Shown here: piece by piece, positions 12,090 through 22,024 of the stretch | Layout of the letters: every line of letters begins with the position of its first letter | Numbering within the stretch: the stretch's first letter is position 1 | Assembly (NCBI GenBank): GCA_963402885.1 | Contig: OY727097.1 | Coordinates: 25,103,401-25,167,400, forward strand | Length of the DNA: 64,000 nt | Direction of reading: 5' to 3' | Source: Antedon bifida | Taxonomy: Eukaryota > Echinodermata > Crinoidea > Comatulida > Antedonidae | The notes under the pieces: model-generated | What the model saw: the letters and a program-made list of their open reading frames with translations, nothing else | Database searches by the model: none | What the model was told of the DNA's origin: nothing | Position numbers and translations under genes: made by a program

Positions 12090-14140
12090 TGAACAACTAT
12101 TACAACAATTATGACACCTAAGCAGTTAAAGGATTGTACCTTTTCAACTGAATTGTTTGCAATTTTTAGATTAAGGTCGTTAGTATAGATGTTTTCTTTT
12201 TCGATCCGATGAGCATTGATTTAGTTTTGTTTGCATTTATAGTGAGTTTGTTTCTGTTTGCCCAATTGTGTACTATATCTAATACTATATTTAAATTTGT
12301 TTCAATTTCGTCTATGGTTGGTAAACTACATGTCAAGGTTGAATCGTCAGCGTACATGAACAACTTACAGTTTTTAGGAATACAATTTTGTATCACTTGT
12401 GTAAATGATAAAAGCAGTGGTTCCAAAATCGAACGCTGTGGCACACCAATGTTTAGTGGTCGCGTCTTCGATTTTGTGCCACCAATGTTTACATATTGAC
12501 TGCAATCACTTAAATATGATTTAAACCACTCCATTACGGATGGTGACATGCACATAAATTTGAGTTTTTCTAACAGAATTTCATGATTAACTGAGTCAAA
12601 TGCCTTGCTCAGGTCTGTGAAAACAGTACCAGTCATTTTACCCTGTTCCATGGCATGTAAACACTCGTTGGTTTAAAGTCATGTAACGTTGTTTCAGTTG
12701 AATGCAACGGTCAAAACCCTGATTGACAATATGGGATCAGCTTGTTCACATCAGGGTACGAATAGACGGCCGAATGTAACCACCTTTCTAACATTTTTTA
12801 AACAATTGGTAGGATGGAAATCGGTCTATAATTATTAGTGTTACTTTTGTCTCCTCCTTTGTGAATAGGTGTAACAGATGCCTTTTTCCACTCTGTAGTG
12901 TAATGTCCGCATCGTATTGATAGGTTTAGGACATGGGTTAATGACTTTGTCACGTGTGGGTAAGCTAGTTTTAGCATTTTTACACTGACGTCGTCTGGAC
13001 CTGTTGCTTTACCAGCAGAGATTACTAATATTTGAATTTGAATAAATTCTTCTGTGATGTCTGGCAATATACATTTTTCGAGTGAATTTGACGTTTTGGT
13101 TTGATTCAAATATACTACTGGTTGTAGCATTCGCCATACGTTCACCGATTGTTGAGAAATGTTCATTCAATATATCAGCAATGTCGTCAGGATTGTTGAT
13201 AGTAATTCCATTATTGGAAATAATACAATTTTGGGCTGATTTTGTATTGGAATGACCTCTTTTAGTTTCTTCCATAGCATTGACGAATCACCTTTGTTCT
13301 TTCCGATAGTTGATTTAAAATAGTTTTGGTCCGGATTTTATCAGTAACGTACTTATTCCGTAACGTTTTGTAGGTGTTCCAATCTATTTCTAAACCAGAT
13401 TGTTTAGCCTTTTTATGCGTGCAATCACGTTACCGCATAAGTTGCATTATTTCACCATCAAGCCATGGCAGCGATGCGTTTCGGACGCGTTTACATTTGG
13501 TTAGTGCGTGACAGTTAAAAATACCCATAAACAACGAGTGCCACATGAGTTAAGTACATTTTTCCATGGTGCACACATTAGGTCGTATTGGAAGGCATCA
13601 TGGTTTTTATCTTTAAAACGTCTAAAGTGTAATGAACGAACGTTTCCGTTTTTAGGAGTTTTCCAATTTTGGATACCATACGCAACATAATGGTCACTAA
13701 TTAGAGCAGGCAATACACCACTTTCGCTTACAAGTTCAAGATTTGAGCTAAATATTAGATCGATTGTGGTGTGTGTTGATTTAGTGACTCGAGTTGGCTC
13801 ATTAATTAATTGGGTCATTTGGAATTGGTCAAAACATGAGGTTAAAGGATTGGTACTGTCACTAGACATACTAGTTGTACTAGACATGTCAATGTTAAAA
13901 TCACCAAGAACTATGATTTGTTTACATTCGCAGACCGCCTTATCAATATTTTTGTTTAGTGAAAAACTCAGCTGGACTAGAGGACGGTCTGTAAACAGAA
14001 CAAATTAACATTGAGCGTCATTGATTACATTTTACTTCAATCCAAACACATTCGATATCATCTGATTCTAAGTTTGTTCGACGACAGAAGGTCACACTGT
14101 TTCGGATATAAATTGCGATTCCGCCACCGTGCAGTTAATT
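12090..14140 (-). pseudogene. LINE A: CR1/L2-like element, endonuclease plus reverse transcriptase, 3' truncated
   Basis: On the minus strand the apurinic endonuclease comes first: HGGGIAIYIRNSVTF near 14.12 kb, a YRPSSSP motif near 13.99 kb, VLGDFNIDMS at about 13905-13875, and LISDHYVAYG near 13.69 kb. The linker follows. Reverse transcriptase then appears as KATGPDDVSVKMLKLAYP, WKKASVTPIHKGGD and NNYRPISILP (about 13.0-12.8 kb), VFTDLSKAFDSVNHEILLEK near 12.6 kb, GVPQRS near 12.43 kb and the catalytic YADD at 12354-12343. GVPQRS replaces the usual GVPQGS. Several frameshifts break the reading frame. The recognisable protein ends in the VQSFNCLGVII block near 12.11 kb, where LINE B sequence takes over. 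Confidence 0.88.
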
Positions 14141-14299
14141 ATTTTTATATACATTTTTACATAAATAATATTAAACACACGGTTAAGTACAAGTAATGCT
14201 TAAATATTAATAAATAACAAATCTCTATAGTATACAATATTAGTAATGTTAACGTTCGGATATCAAACAATAATTTGATAATCTGTTTGATGCATCTAC

Positions 14300-14864
14300 T
14301 TAAAGATATATTATTGTCCCCCTGAAAAAAATATTTTTAAATAAAATTTCACATAATACATTTTCATTTATTTTTTAATGGTCAAACATAGTAAAATATG
14401 TACATGGTTTGAAATTATTTCTGTTTGTTCAAAGTTAAAAATTCACATAAAAAATAAAAATGAGTTAAAAAGGTTAAAATTTGGTAAAATACAAATAAAG
14501 CATTTCAAATACAGATAAAATACATAGTTTAAAATAATTATAACATGCAAGAAAGTTTGGTGTGTGAAGAGGGTATAGCCTAAAATGATAGATAAACAAT
14601 AGTTAGGCCTATTCACTTTGAGCAAAAATTTGATCGAAAATTATGTTCCTGAAACAACTGTAATTTAACGAAAAAAATTGACTGAAATTCAATGGGGGTT
14701 TGGTTGAATTTAACCGTTTAGTTTGTCTTTTTATAAGTAACAACTTTATTTGTTTAAGTTATTTTTACAGAAGTGATTAACTTGATCAAAACTGCGAAAT
14801 TGCCAATTCAAAGTTTTTTTTATTAATCTTCATTTTTCATGTTTTGGGGGAGAATACACCTTAA
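14300..14864. mobile_element. Family-3 TIR element, copy 2
   Basis: It begins TTAAAGATATATTATTGTCC and ends GGGGGAGAATACACCTTAA. Inner bases include TTTTTCATGTTTTGGGGG on the right, shared with the copies at 20.8 and 46.6 kb. About 565 bp, no coding capacity. Confidence 0.8.
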
Positions 14865-15252
14865 AATTGTTAGTTAAGATTTCAACATCATCATTATTGT
14901 ATAATGCGACTATGTATATTTCCTGCAGCGAAGGATGAACTAAAGTTTATAACATGCAAAATGTAGGAAATTAATGCAGAGTGTCATGTAATGATCTCGG
15001 TAACAAAGGTATGCATTGACAGGCCTAAGGCTGTATATTCTATATTTAACAGAATACAATAGAGATACTGTATTTACACCTTCATTCTTGTGTTGTTTGT
15101 CTATATATTCAAAAAATAAATGTTTTTTTTTTATGTTTTGTTAATATTTTAATTTAAAAAAAAATAATAGGCCTATATCCGTCATGACTTATTTCCCGTT
15201 TGTGAGGACGTAATATGTCATTGTCGTCCAAATTTAATAAGCTTGTTCTTTA

Positions 15253-15434
15253 CAGTGGCGTAATGGCTAAACCCAGGGGCCCCCGGATCTCACGGGGGTG
15301 GGGGTAGGGATGGGGAGTGCTGAGCAGACATTAAAATATGTCGAAAAAGGCTAAAAACACCCGAGGCATCGAGCGTTGGAGGTCCCCTTGTGGTTCCTAA
15401 GCCAGAGGCCTCAGTCCTCTGCGTTACGTCACTG
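15253..15434. mobile_element. hAT-type MITE, copy 1, with 8-bp target duplication
   Basis: Termini CAGTGGCGTAA and TTACGTCACTG are near-perfect inverted repeats. The element is flanked directly on both sides by GTTCTTTA (15245-15252 and 15435-15442). An 8-bp duplication and CAG..CTG ends are hallmarks of hAT transposition. It is 182 bp, non-coding, and matches the second copy at 36083-36265 internally (ATTAAAATATGTCGAAAAAG). Confidence 0.92.
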
Positions 15435-15439
15435 GTTCT

Positions 15440-15640
15440 TTAATTTTAGTTTCTACTTGGTTGAGTATTCTTGTTTCTCCTGTTAATATCTGATTGTCTT
15501 GTGGTGTAAAGAATGATGGTTGATCTTTAAAATGAACGATGTATGTTGGTGTTCCATCCAGTACAATACACGATGGCAACTCGATCGTTTTCCTTCACGT
15601 GCCGCTTTGTACCATGCCCACTCCTAAAAAAAACATAAAT
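15440..15640 (-). pseudogene. Possible degraded coding fragment of unknown origin
   Basis: The minus strand translates over about 50 codons as IELPSCIVLDGTPTYIVHFK, then QPSFFTPQDNQILTGETRIL and on to KIKEP, with a frame break near a WYKAARE-like start. The composition looks protein-like, but I do not recognise a family. It lies beside the hAT MITE. It may be an old gene or transposon remnant, or an antisense accident. Confidence 0.25.
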
Positions 15641-15752
15641 AGTTTGACTTATGGACATGGTTAGAATGTGTTTTACTACATGAGGTAATCGGTAGTTTTA
15701 CTGATAATTCTATACACCGTCAAATACATTTTATTTATTTATCTTTTTATAG

Positions 15753-18700
15753 GCGAATAGTAGAATCGGAGTATTTAGGGCTACGTTTGGAGTGTATATG
15801 CCTGTAACCGTATATACGTCTGTTAAAACAAGAATACCTCGATACCAGGTGGTGAAGGCGTCCAGAATTAGCAAAGGAGTTCAGCATACGTATATGGCCC
15901 GTTCAGCAGGTACAATGGACTTACCTGACGTTTCAAAAACAAAACTTCGAATTAATAACACAAACATTCGAAAGGGAGAATTTTTTAGTATTTTTGTTGA
16001 TTTCAAAGACAAATTTGGTCGTCAACGTATAAAAGGTGGAGATTTTATTTTTGCAACAATTGATATAAACGGTACACGTTCCACGGGTAAAGTACTTGAC
16101 TTTGACAACGGGACATACGAAGTGATTTTCTTAGCTTCGAGTGAAGGAAAAGCTACACCAACCATCCAGCTTGTTCATCCCCAAGAAGCTGTGTATTATC
16201 TCGAAAATATCGAATGGCCGGTAGAAGATCGCGTTTACTGGATCGGCACATTTATTAAAAATAAACGTACTGAAACATCCTCGTGTGCAATAAAACGCGT
16301 TGGAAGTTGGGTAAACAAATGCGAGTACGCTTTTCCTGAAGCACTAGGTGGAGTAATGTTTATTTGCAATAAACCAAAAACATTACCATGTGATTCGCTT
16401 ATATCCACGAGAACTAACAAGAGCAGTGTTGACAAGAATTTCCAGAAGGTTCCTAAGAATGTTGTAGACAATTATTTTTCAAAGTAAGAATATTGATCAA
16501 TTTGATTATGTGACATTATTAGGATATTATTAAATTATGGTTATTATTCCCCCATCCCCTCCTCTGTGTTTCCACTACACCGTTACTACTACCGTAAAGG
16601 TACCGTAAACTATTCTAAATATTAAATTACCATCCATATCTGTGAGGGCGTGTGGCGTTGTGTGTTGGACGTTCGACTACTGGCTGATCGTTAGACCGAG
16701 GTTCGAATCTAACTCTCGCCGCATTGCTTGCAGGCCCGTAGCCAGGGAGGTTTTTTGGTTCGGGCGAACCCCCCCCCCCCCCCCCCCCTTTTACAGCGAA
16801 CCCCCCTTAACCGACTGCGAACCCCCTGCGATGTGGATTACTACTGTAATTTATATTCAAATAGTAGAATCTCAGTTAAGCTTAGTTCCCACTAGCGACA
16901 CTATGTCCTAGTGGGAACCAAGCTTAATTAAGAGTCTGATATAAAATAGGATTATATTAATTGTATGTGGAAATGATGTCAAGGGAGACATGTTCGGGTA
17001 AAACACAGCTAGTTGCTCTTATATAAAATATAACCTAGATTCTCGGTCCTTCACATTTTCGAAGCTATCTTAAAACACAGCTAGTTGCTCGTACATAAAA
17101 TACAACCCAGATTCTCGGTCCCTCACATTTTCGGAGTTTTCTTATCGTGTAGCAGACGTATACATTTTACAAAATTATTTCTTCTATTTCATAGAAATGT
17201 CAGATATGCAGTTATGAAAAGCCAATTTCATATAATCATCAACTCTTCTACAGGTAAGAAGTGGGGGAGGAGAGATGCTATACTTTAAACATGCAACATT
17301 GACAATGCATCACCAGCTCATAATAGCCACACATGGCTTGATCAGATCTATATGCAGCTAGCTGAGCTTCTCAATTTCTTCCTAGGTCATGTTTTCCAAA
17401 TGTTTCTATTTTTGTATAAGATAATTTCATGAATGTGTAAATTTATTTTTATCAAACCAATGAAAGAAACACGAAATTAGATGGTAAATACCCTCTTGAC
17501 GGTTTCTTCGTTACCTTAAAGAAACTAATTTTGATTAAAAGAGATTTATATTCATTTGTGATTTCAGATGTACATTTCTAATCAAGATAATTCGTATGTT
17601 ACAAAATTTAGGCATTAGGCCCTACTCTTTTCCTGATATCTAACACGACCTGTATTTGTTCATGAATGCCAAGAACCACAGAAGTAATATCCTTTTTCTG
17701 TATCACCCTGTTTCACTATAGAACAGGACATTTCTAATCAAGATAATTCGTATGTTACAATAGGCATTAATCTTTACCTGTTATCTAGCACGACTTGTAT
17801 TTGTTCATGAATGCCAAGAACCACAGAAGTAATATCCTTTTTCTGTATCACCCTGTTTCACTATAGAACAGGACATTTCTAATCAAGATAATTCGTATGT
17901 TACAATAGGCATTAATCTTTACCTGTTATCTAGCACGACTTGTATTTGTTCATGAATGCCAAAAATCACAGAAGTAATATCCTTTTTCTGTATCACCCTG
18001 TTTCACTATAGAACAGGACATTTCTAATCAAAATAATTCGTATGTTACAATAGGCATTAATCTTTACCTGTTATCTAGCACGACTTGTATTTGTTCATGA
18101 ATGCCAAAAATCACAGAAGTAATATCCTTTTTCTGTATCACCCTGTTTCACTATAGAACAGGACATTTCTAATCAAAATAATTCGTATGTTACAATAGGC
18201 ATTAATCTTTACCTGATATCTAACACGACTTGTATTTGTTCATGAATTCCAAAAACCACTCTGTTCTGCTCTATCCTCTGTTCCACTCTATCCTTTTTTC
18301 TGTATCACCCCGGACAGGACAGGACAGGACATTTCTAATCAAAATAATTCGTATGTTCGTAACAGGACATTATTTTCCTGGTATCATGACCAATTTCGAC
18401 CTTTTTCTTTTCTATAATAATTTAGTTCATTATCAATCAAAACTACAAGTATTATACCTTCTCCGTATATTTAAAGTAACATCATTCAATTCAAAACCAA
18501 AGCATGTAATTACATTTAATGTTGTCATTTCTGTTCGAAAGTTTGGTAGCTTAATTAATGACTTCACCCTGACCAGAATGTAGACGAACAACTTACAGGA
18601 AGCTAGCAAAGATCCTTGCCATCAATTATTATACTGTAATTGTAGGCCTATTATAATTATGTTGATATAAAGTTTGCGGTAATACCACGTATGTTAGTTC

Positions 18701-20365
18701 TGAAAAGAACTGTTGAGTTTCTCAACGTTTAGATCAATATGCTTTGATCGTCCTCACTCAAAGCATTTTGATCGAAACGTCGAGAAACTCAACAGTTCTT
18801 TTCAGAACTAATATACGTGGTGTACCGAAAACTTTATATCAACATTTGATTTCGCCATGCAAACCCTCAAACAATGTCGGCATGTTATAAACGATGGTTA
18901 TTAAATAAATGTGAATGAAATGATAGGCAGTGACGCCGAGTTGATTTTCTCACAACAAACGATGTAATTTTACAATTCATAGTACAAATAAATAATTTAA
19001 TTAATTTAACTGAATTGTTTCTGACCCCGTTGTCTTTTCCTCTTTTTTCAGTTTATACATGAAGCTTTTCCTTTTTTGGTTCTTACCCCTCTTTAGGCTC
19101 TGTCTGTTACACTATCAAACTACCGTAGTTTGACAAAACAAAAAAAATGTCATGTGCCCAAATATGGTAGTGACATACCCAAATATGGTAGTGATATGAC
19201 ATCATCATGTCCATATATGGACACATTGTCACATAAAGTTTAATAGTGTAGACAGAGCTTTACTAAAAGTATTGTACGTTATTATTATGAATTAAATTAA
19301 GATTAGTAAATTACTTTTTGACTTGATATAAAGACCTAATTTTAAACTTGTTTCCACTATGTGGCAACGTAATGACATAAGGAAGCGCAACGCAAGGGAT
19401 TTGACTGCTCTATCCAAACACTGATATAATACATTGTTTGAAGGTTTGCATGGCGAAATCCAATGTTGATATATAGTTTTGCGGTACACCACGTATAGTT
19501 CTCTGAATTGTTGATCGAAACGTCGTGTTTTTTTCAGAACTAATATACGTGGTGTACCGCAAAACTTGAATCAATAATAATATATACATATATGTTTCTT
19601 TTAGATCCTAATGTGAATAGAGATTTAGTCGAATCGTTTGATCTTCCTGTCTGTAAGGGTATAATACCAAGTACATTGAGTGACGGTTACTGGACTGGGG
19701 AAGTATGGCATTCGCTAGTCTGCAAAACGAAACAATGGACTCCACCTGAAATACGCAGATGCGTCAGAGGGAAACATCTAATATTAATGTGCGACTCAAC
19801 TACTAGACAATGGGGGGAGGTTCTGGTAAAAACTTTGAATTTAAGTACTAAGATAACATTCCAGTACATTGAAGAAAGAAGTGATACCTTAAACCTAACG
19901 TTTTATTTTCACCCATTTATAATAGGCGTTCAGCATACTTATAAATTAGCTGAGTTACATTTTGAGGTGGATATTTTGAAAAATCTCGTCGGATGCGATT
20001 ACTATATAGTGATAAGTCCTTGGGCACATTATACGCAATGGGCGCGGGATTCATACATAGAAAGATTGCAGTTATTAAAAATTGCTGTTCTTCATTTCAA
20101 GGAAAGGTGTCCCGACACACCCGTGGTGTTAAAATCTCCCCATCCAAGAGACCACACGAAATTGCCGCAATTTATATACGGCAGTGATTACATAATACAC
20201 AGGTTGAGACAGGTTATGAAATCTGTATTTGCTGATACTGATGTGTTTTTTATGGACGTATGGGATTTGGTTAATTCTTACCACTCAAAAAATGAAGTTC
20301 ATATGCCGTCACCAGTTATTCTACAAAAACTGTATATTTTCTTTTCGCATGTATGTAAGTTTTAA
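15753..20365 (+). CDS. NXPE-family protein (neurexophilin plus PC-esterase domains), 5' partial
   Basis: Two exons join in phase: 15753-16483 (after TTTTTATAG, ending before GTAAGA) and 19621-20365 (acceptor GAATAG), giving 491 residues to TAA. The signal-anchor exon must lie upstream and is not identified. The first exon carries the neurexophilin-like domain (IRKGEFFSIFVDFKDKFGRQ, GGDFIFATI, DFDNGTYEVIFLASSEGKA, LVHPQEAVYYL, then CAIKRVGSWVNKCEYAF). The second holds the PC-esterase part: GYWTGEVWHSLVC, the nucleophile block LILMCDSTTRQWGEVL, YYIVISPWAHY, FMDVWDLVNSYHSKNEVHMP and a C-terminal FFSHVC. Family members usually have GDS at the nucleophile; here it is CDS, and the C-terminal D-x-x-H reads N-E-V-H. 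Another acceptor (TTTTAG, 19604) matches consensus better but breaks the phase. Membership is firm; activity is uncertain. Confidence 0.85.
16640..16730 (+). repeat. tRNA-derived SINE fragment
   Basis: GTGTGTTGGACGTTCGACTA followed by an intact pol III B box GGTTCGAATCTAAC at about 16700. It matches, in plus orientation, the head of the minus-strand SINEs near 42.5 and 59.7 kb. The SINE body is missing and another repeat follows at about 16733. Confidence 0.6.
16733..16830. repeat. C-rich repeat fragment with a poly(C) run
   Basis: GGCCCGTAGCCAGGGAGG is followed by a run of about 20 C residues at 16769-16788 and two GCGAACCCCC blocks. It looks like a fragment of an interspersed repeat. The homopolymer makes the exact length uncertain in any assembly. 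Confidence 0.5.
17571..18355. repeat. 145-bp satellite-like tandem array inside the NXPE intron
   Basis: The unit starts ACATTTCTAATCAAGATAAT and recurs at 17728, 17873, 18018 and 18163 (exact 145-bp period), then at 18329 (166 bp, with an expanded GGACA run). The first unit (about 17571) is longer and more diverged. Inner copies differ by only a few bases, so the array expanded recently. About 5.3 copies. Confidence 0.93.
18659..19573. mobile_element. Large inverted-repeat (foldback-like) structure with hairpin ends
   Basis: Each end is itself a hairpin: 18659-18750 pairs with 18756-18845 (AGTTCTGAAAAGAACTGTTG against its complement), and 19463-19573 forms a similar palindrome. Inside these, GATTTCGCCATGCAAACC (18849) recurs inverted at about 19443-19460. 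The middle holds a family-1 MITE at 19096-19262. There is no ORF. Confidence 0.75.
19096..19262. mobile_element. Family-1 TIR element (MITE), copy 2
   Basis: Left end GGCTCTGTCTGTTACACTAT and right end TAGTGTAGACAGAGCTTTA. Internal CCAAATATGGTAGTGA is repeated twice. It is near full length and lies inside the foldback structure in the NXPE intron. Confidence 0.88.
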
Positions 20366-20505
20366 AACCTCGAGGAAACTGAATTTTAAATTAATTAGAC
20401 TTAAAATACAATTACGACTAGTAAATACAAGTAACGTTCACCACTCTTCTCCATGGGTGGATTGACTAAAAAGATAATTCCAATAGTCAATAATCGTCTT
20501 TGGAT

Positions 20506-20712
20506 TTAAAGAGGGAATTCGGCCAAAAGACCATACGCAATATCCAATTCCATAACTCGATATTTTAAAGAATGTCGATCCCATTGATCACTTGTATTGA
20601 TGGCTTTGCTCGATAAACTGGAATGGGTATCCAAATTGTCGATACCATGAACAATTATATTTGTATTCTTTTCGATTTTACCTAATGGTGAGATGATGAC
20701 CAACCACGCCAA
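20506..20712 (-). pseudogene. Unassigned minus-strand coding-like fragment
   Basis: An open frame of 68 codons begins MAWLVIISPLGKIEKNTNII and continues through INTSDQWDRHSLKYRVMELD. The composition is protein-like, unlike most chance ORFs here. It lies 140 bp past the NXPE stop on the other strand. I do not recognise a family and find no matching exon nearby, so it may be a relic of a neighbouring gene. Confidence 0.3.
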
Positions 20713-20754
20713 TTAAGGTTGAACGATTTTTAAGACCTACTTCTATTACTTGTA

Positions 20755-21107
20755 TTAAAGATGTATTGTCCCCCTGAAAAATAATTTTTAACATTTTTTT
20801 TGTTGAATATGCCATTTTAATGTCACATAATAGTTACCGACTGTCACCAAAAAATGCATCTAAACAAAATTTATTTACCTGAAAAAACTGTAATTTAAAG
20901 CAAAATGGTCAAATTGGCTGCCAGCCAATGGATTTTTGGTTGAATTTAACCATTTATTATGTTATTTTATAAGTGAAAACATTACTTTTTTCCGTTTTTT
21001 TTTCTACGGAAGTGATTAACTTTATTAAAAATACAAAAATAATCTATTCAAAGTCTGATTTAATTAATCTTCATTTTTCATGTTTTTGGGGGACAATAAC
21101 TTTTTAA
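20755..21107. mobile_element. Family-3 TIR element, copy 3
   Basis: Left end TTAAAGATGTATTGTCCCCC; right end reads TTTTTGGGGGACAATAACTT followed by TTTAA. Both termini are present, so this is one of the best-preserved copies. About 353 bp, non-coding. Confidence 0.85.
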
Positions 21108-21977
21108 ACTTGCTTTCTTTGTACCATTAGCGTCCGTCCAACGTAATCTTGGGGAGTTACATTTTAATATTTGTAATTGTGTATGTTTAAATTGTATGTG
21201 CTTCGTTTTAACTATCCGTTTTAATATGTAATATAAGTAAATTTAAAATGTATATACAAATGAGACATTTTTATTTGTAGGCTAATAATAATGATGAATT
21301 GAAATTTAAAAATCTACTAATTAAATAATTAAAATGAATATATATGTAGACATCTCTCTCTACTGAGCTCGCTATGTCGGTTGGTTGGCTGGTTGTTGGT
21401 CGGTCAGTCGGTCTGTAAATACTAACTCAAATTCGCGCACGCGACTGCAGCCATATAAATGGCCTTTTTTCAGACTTTGTCTGCTTTTTGTAAATGTTTT
21501 CATACTATAGCCTACCTGAATAAATAAATAAAAGTATATACAGAAAATTTTTGATTTTCATATATATACTTATATATATATTAGTTTCGTCACAAAATGC
21601 TTACCGTATTTATTCGAATAGCGTCGCTGGATGTTAATGTTGTTTTCAGGAGGGTTTTTAGGGGCGTTTATTGGAGGGAGACGTTTATTCGGAAGAGGCG
21701 TATATTTTTTGTTAAAAAATATTACACAATAATAATTTCAAGAAAGGAAAAAATACAATAACAATTGTAAAATAGGCTTAGTTGGTCAATTGTAGATCAT
21801 GGAATTCAATGATATGTACGAAAAATGTAAAAAAAAATGTAATATACACGGGGAAATAAATTAATAATAACGCCCCGGATCATAAACAAATAAATAATAT
21901 CAACAACTCTCTAATTATAACAAGTCTATCGCCCTCTATCTTTCGACATGTACTTCAACATCTACACACAAAACAGT

Positions 21978-22004
21978 ATGGCGGCTGTTTCGAAGTTGTT
22001 TTAA
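21978..22004 (+). promoter_or_regulatory. Candidate upstream ORF in the HAUS2 leader
   Basis: An 8-codon ORF (ATG GCG GCT ... TTT TAA) ends 20 bp before the HAUS2 ATG, in another frame. ATGG matches the strong +4 position for initiation. It matters only if transcription starts upstream of it, which the sequence does not show. Confidence 0.35.
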
Positions 22005-22024
22005 GGTAACAACAAAATAAAATT

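Noticed and set aside
12209-12499. 96-codon plus-strand ORF
   Set aside because: It is antisense to the LINE A reverse transcriptase, including its YADD box.
16642-16720. Possible tRNA gene (intact B box GGTTCGAATC)
   Set aside because: No cloverleaf could be closed, and the same head occurs in SINEs at 42.5 and 59.7 kb, so it is a tRNA-derived repeat.
17571-18355. CRISPR-like or regulatory repeat array
   Set aside because: The units are contiguous 145-bp satellite copies without spacers, in a eukaryotic intron.
18659-18845. Hammerhead ribozyme
   Set aside because: The minus strand has a GTGAGGA..AAACG arrangement with a stem between, but the CUGANGA and GAAA core boxes are not both intact, and stems I and III do not form clearly.
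19592-19620. ATG at 19592 as the start of a separate esterase gene
   Set aside because: The frame begins mid-domain, and a phase-consistent join to the neurexophilin-like exon exists at 19621, matching NXPE domain order.
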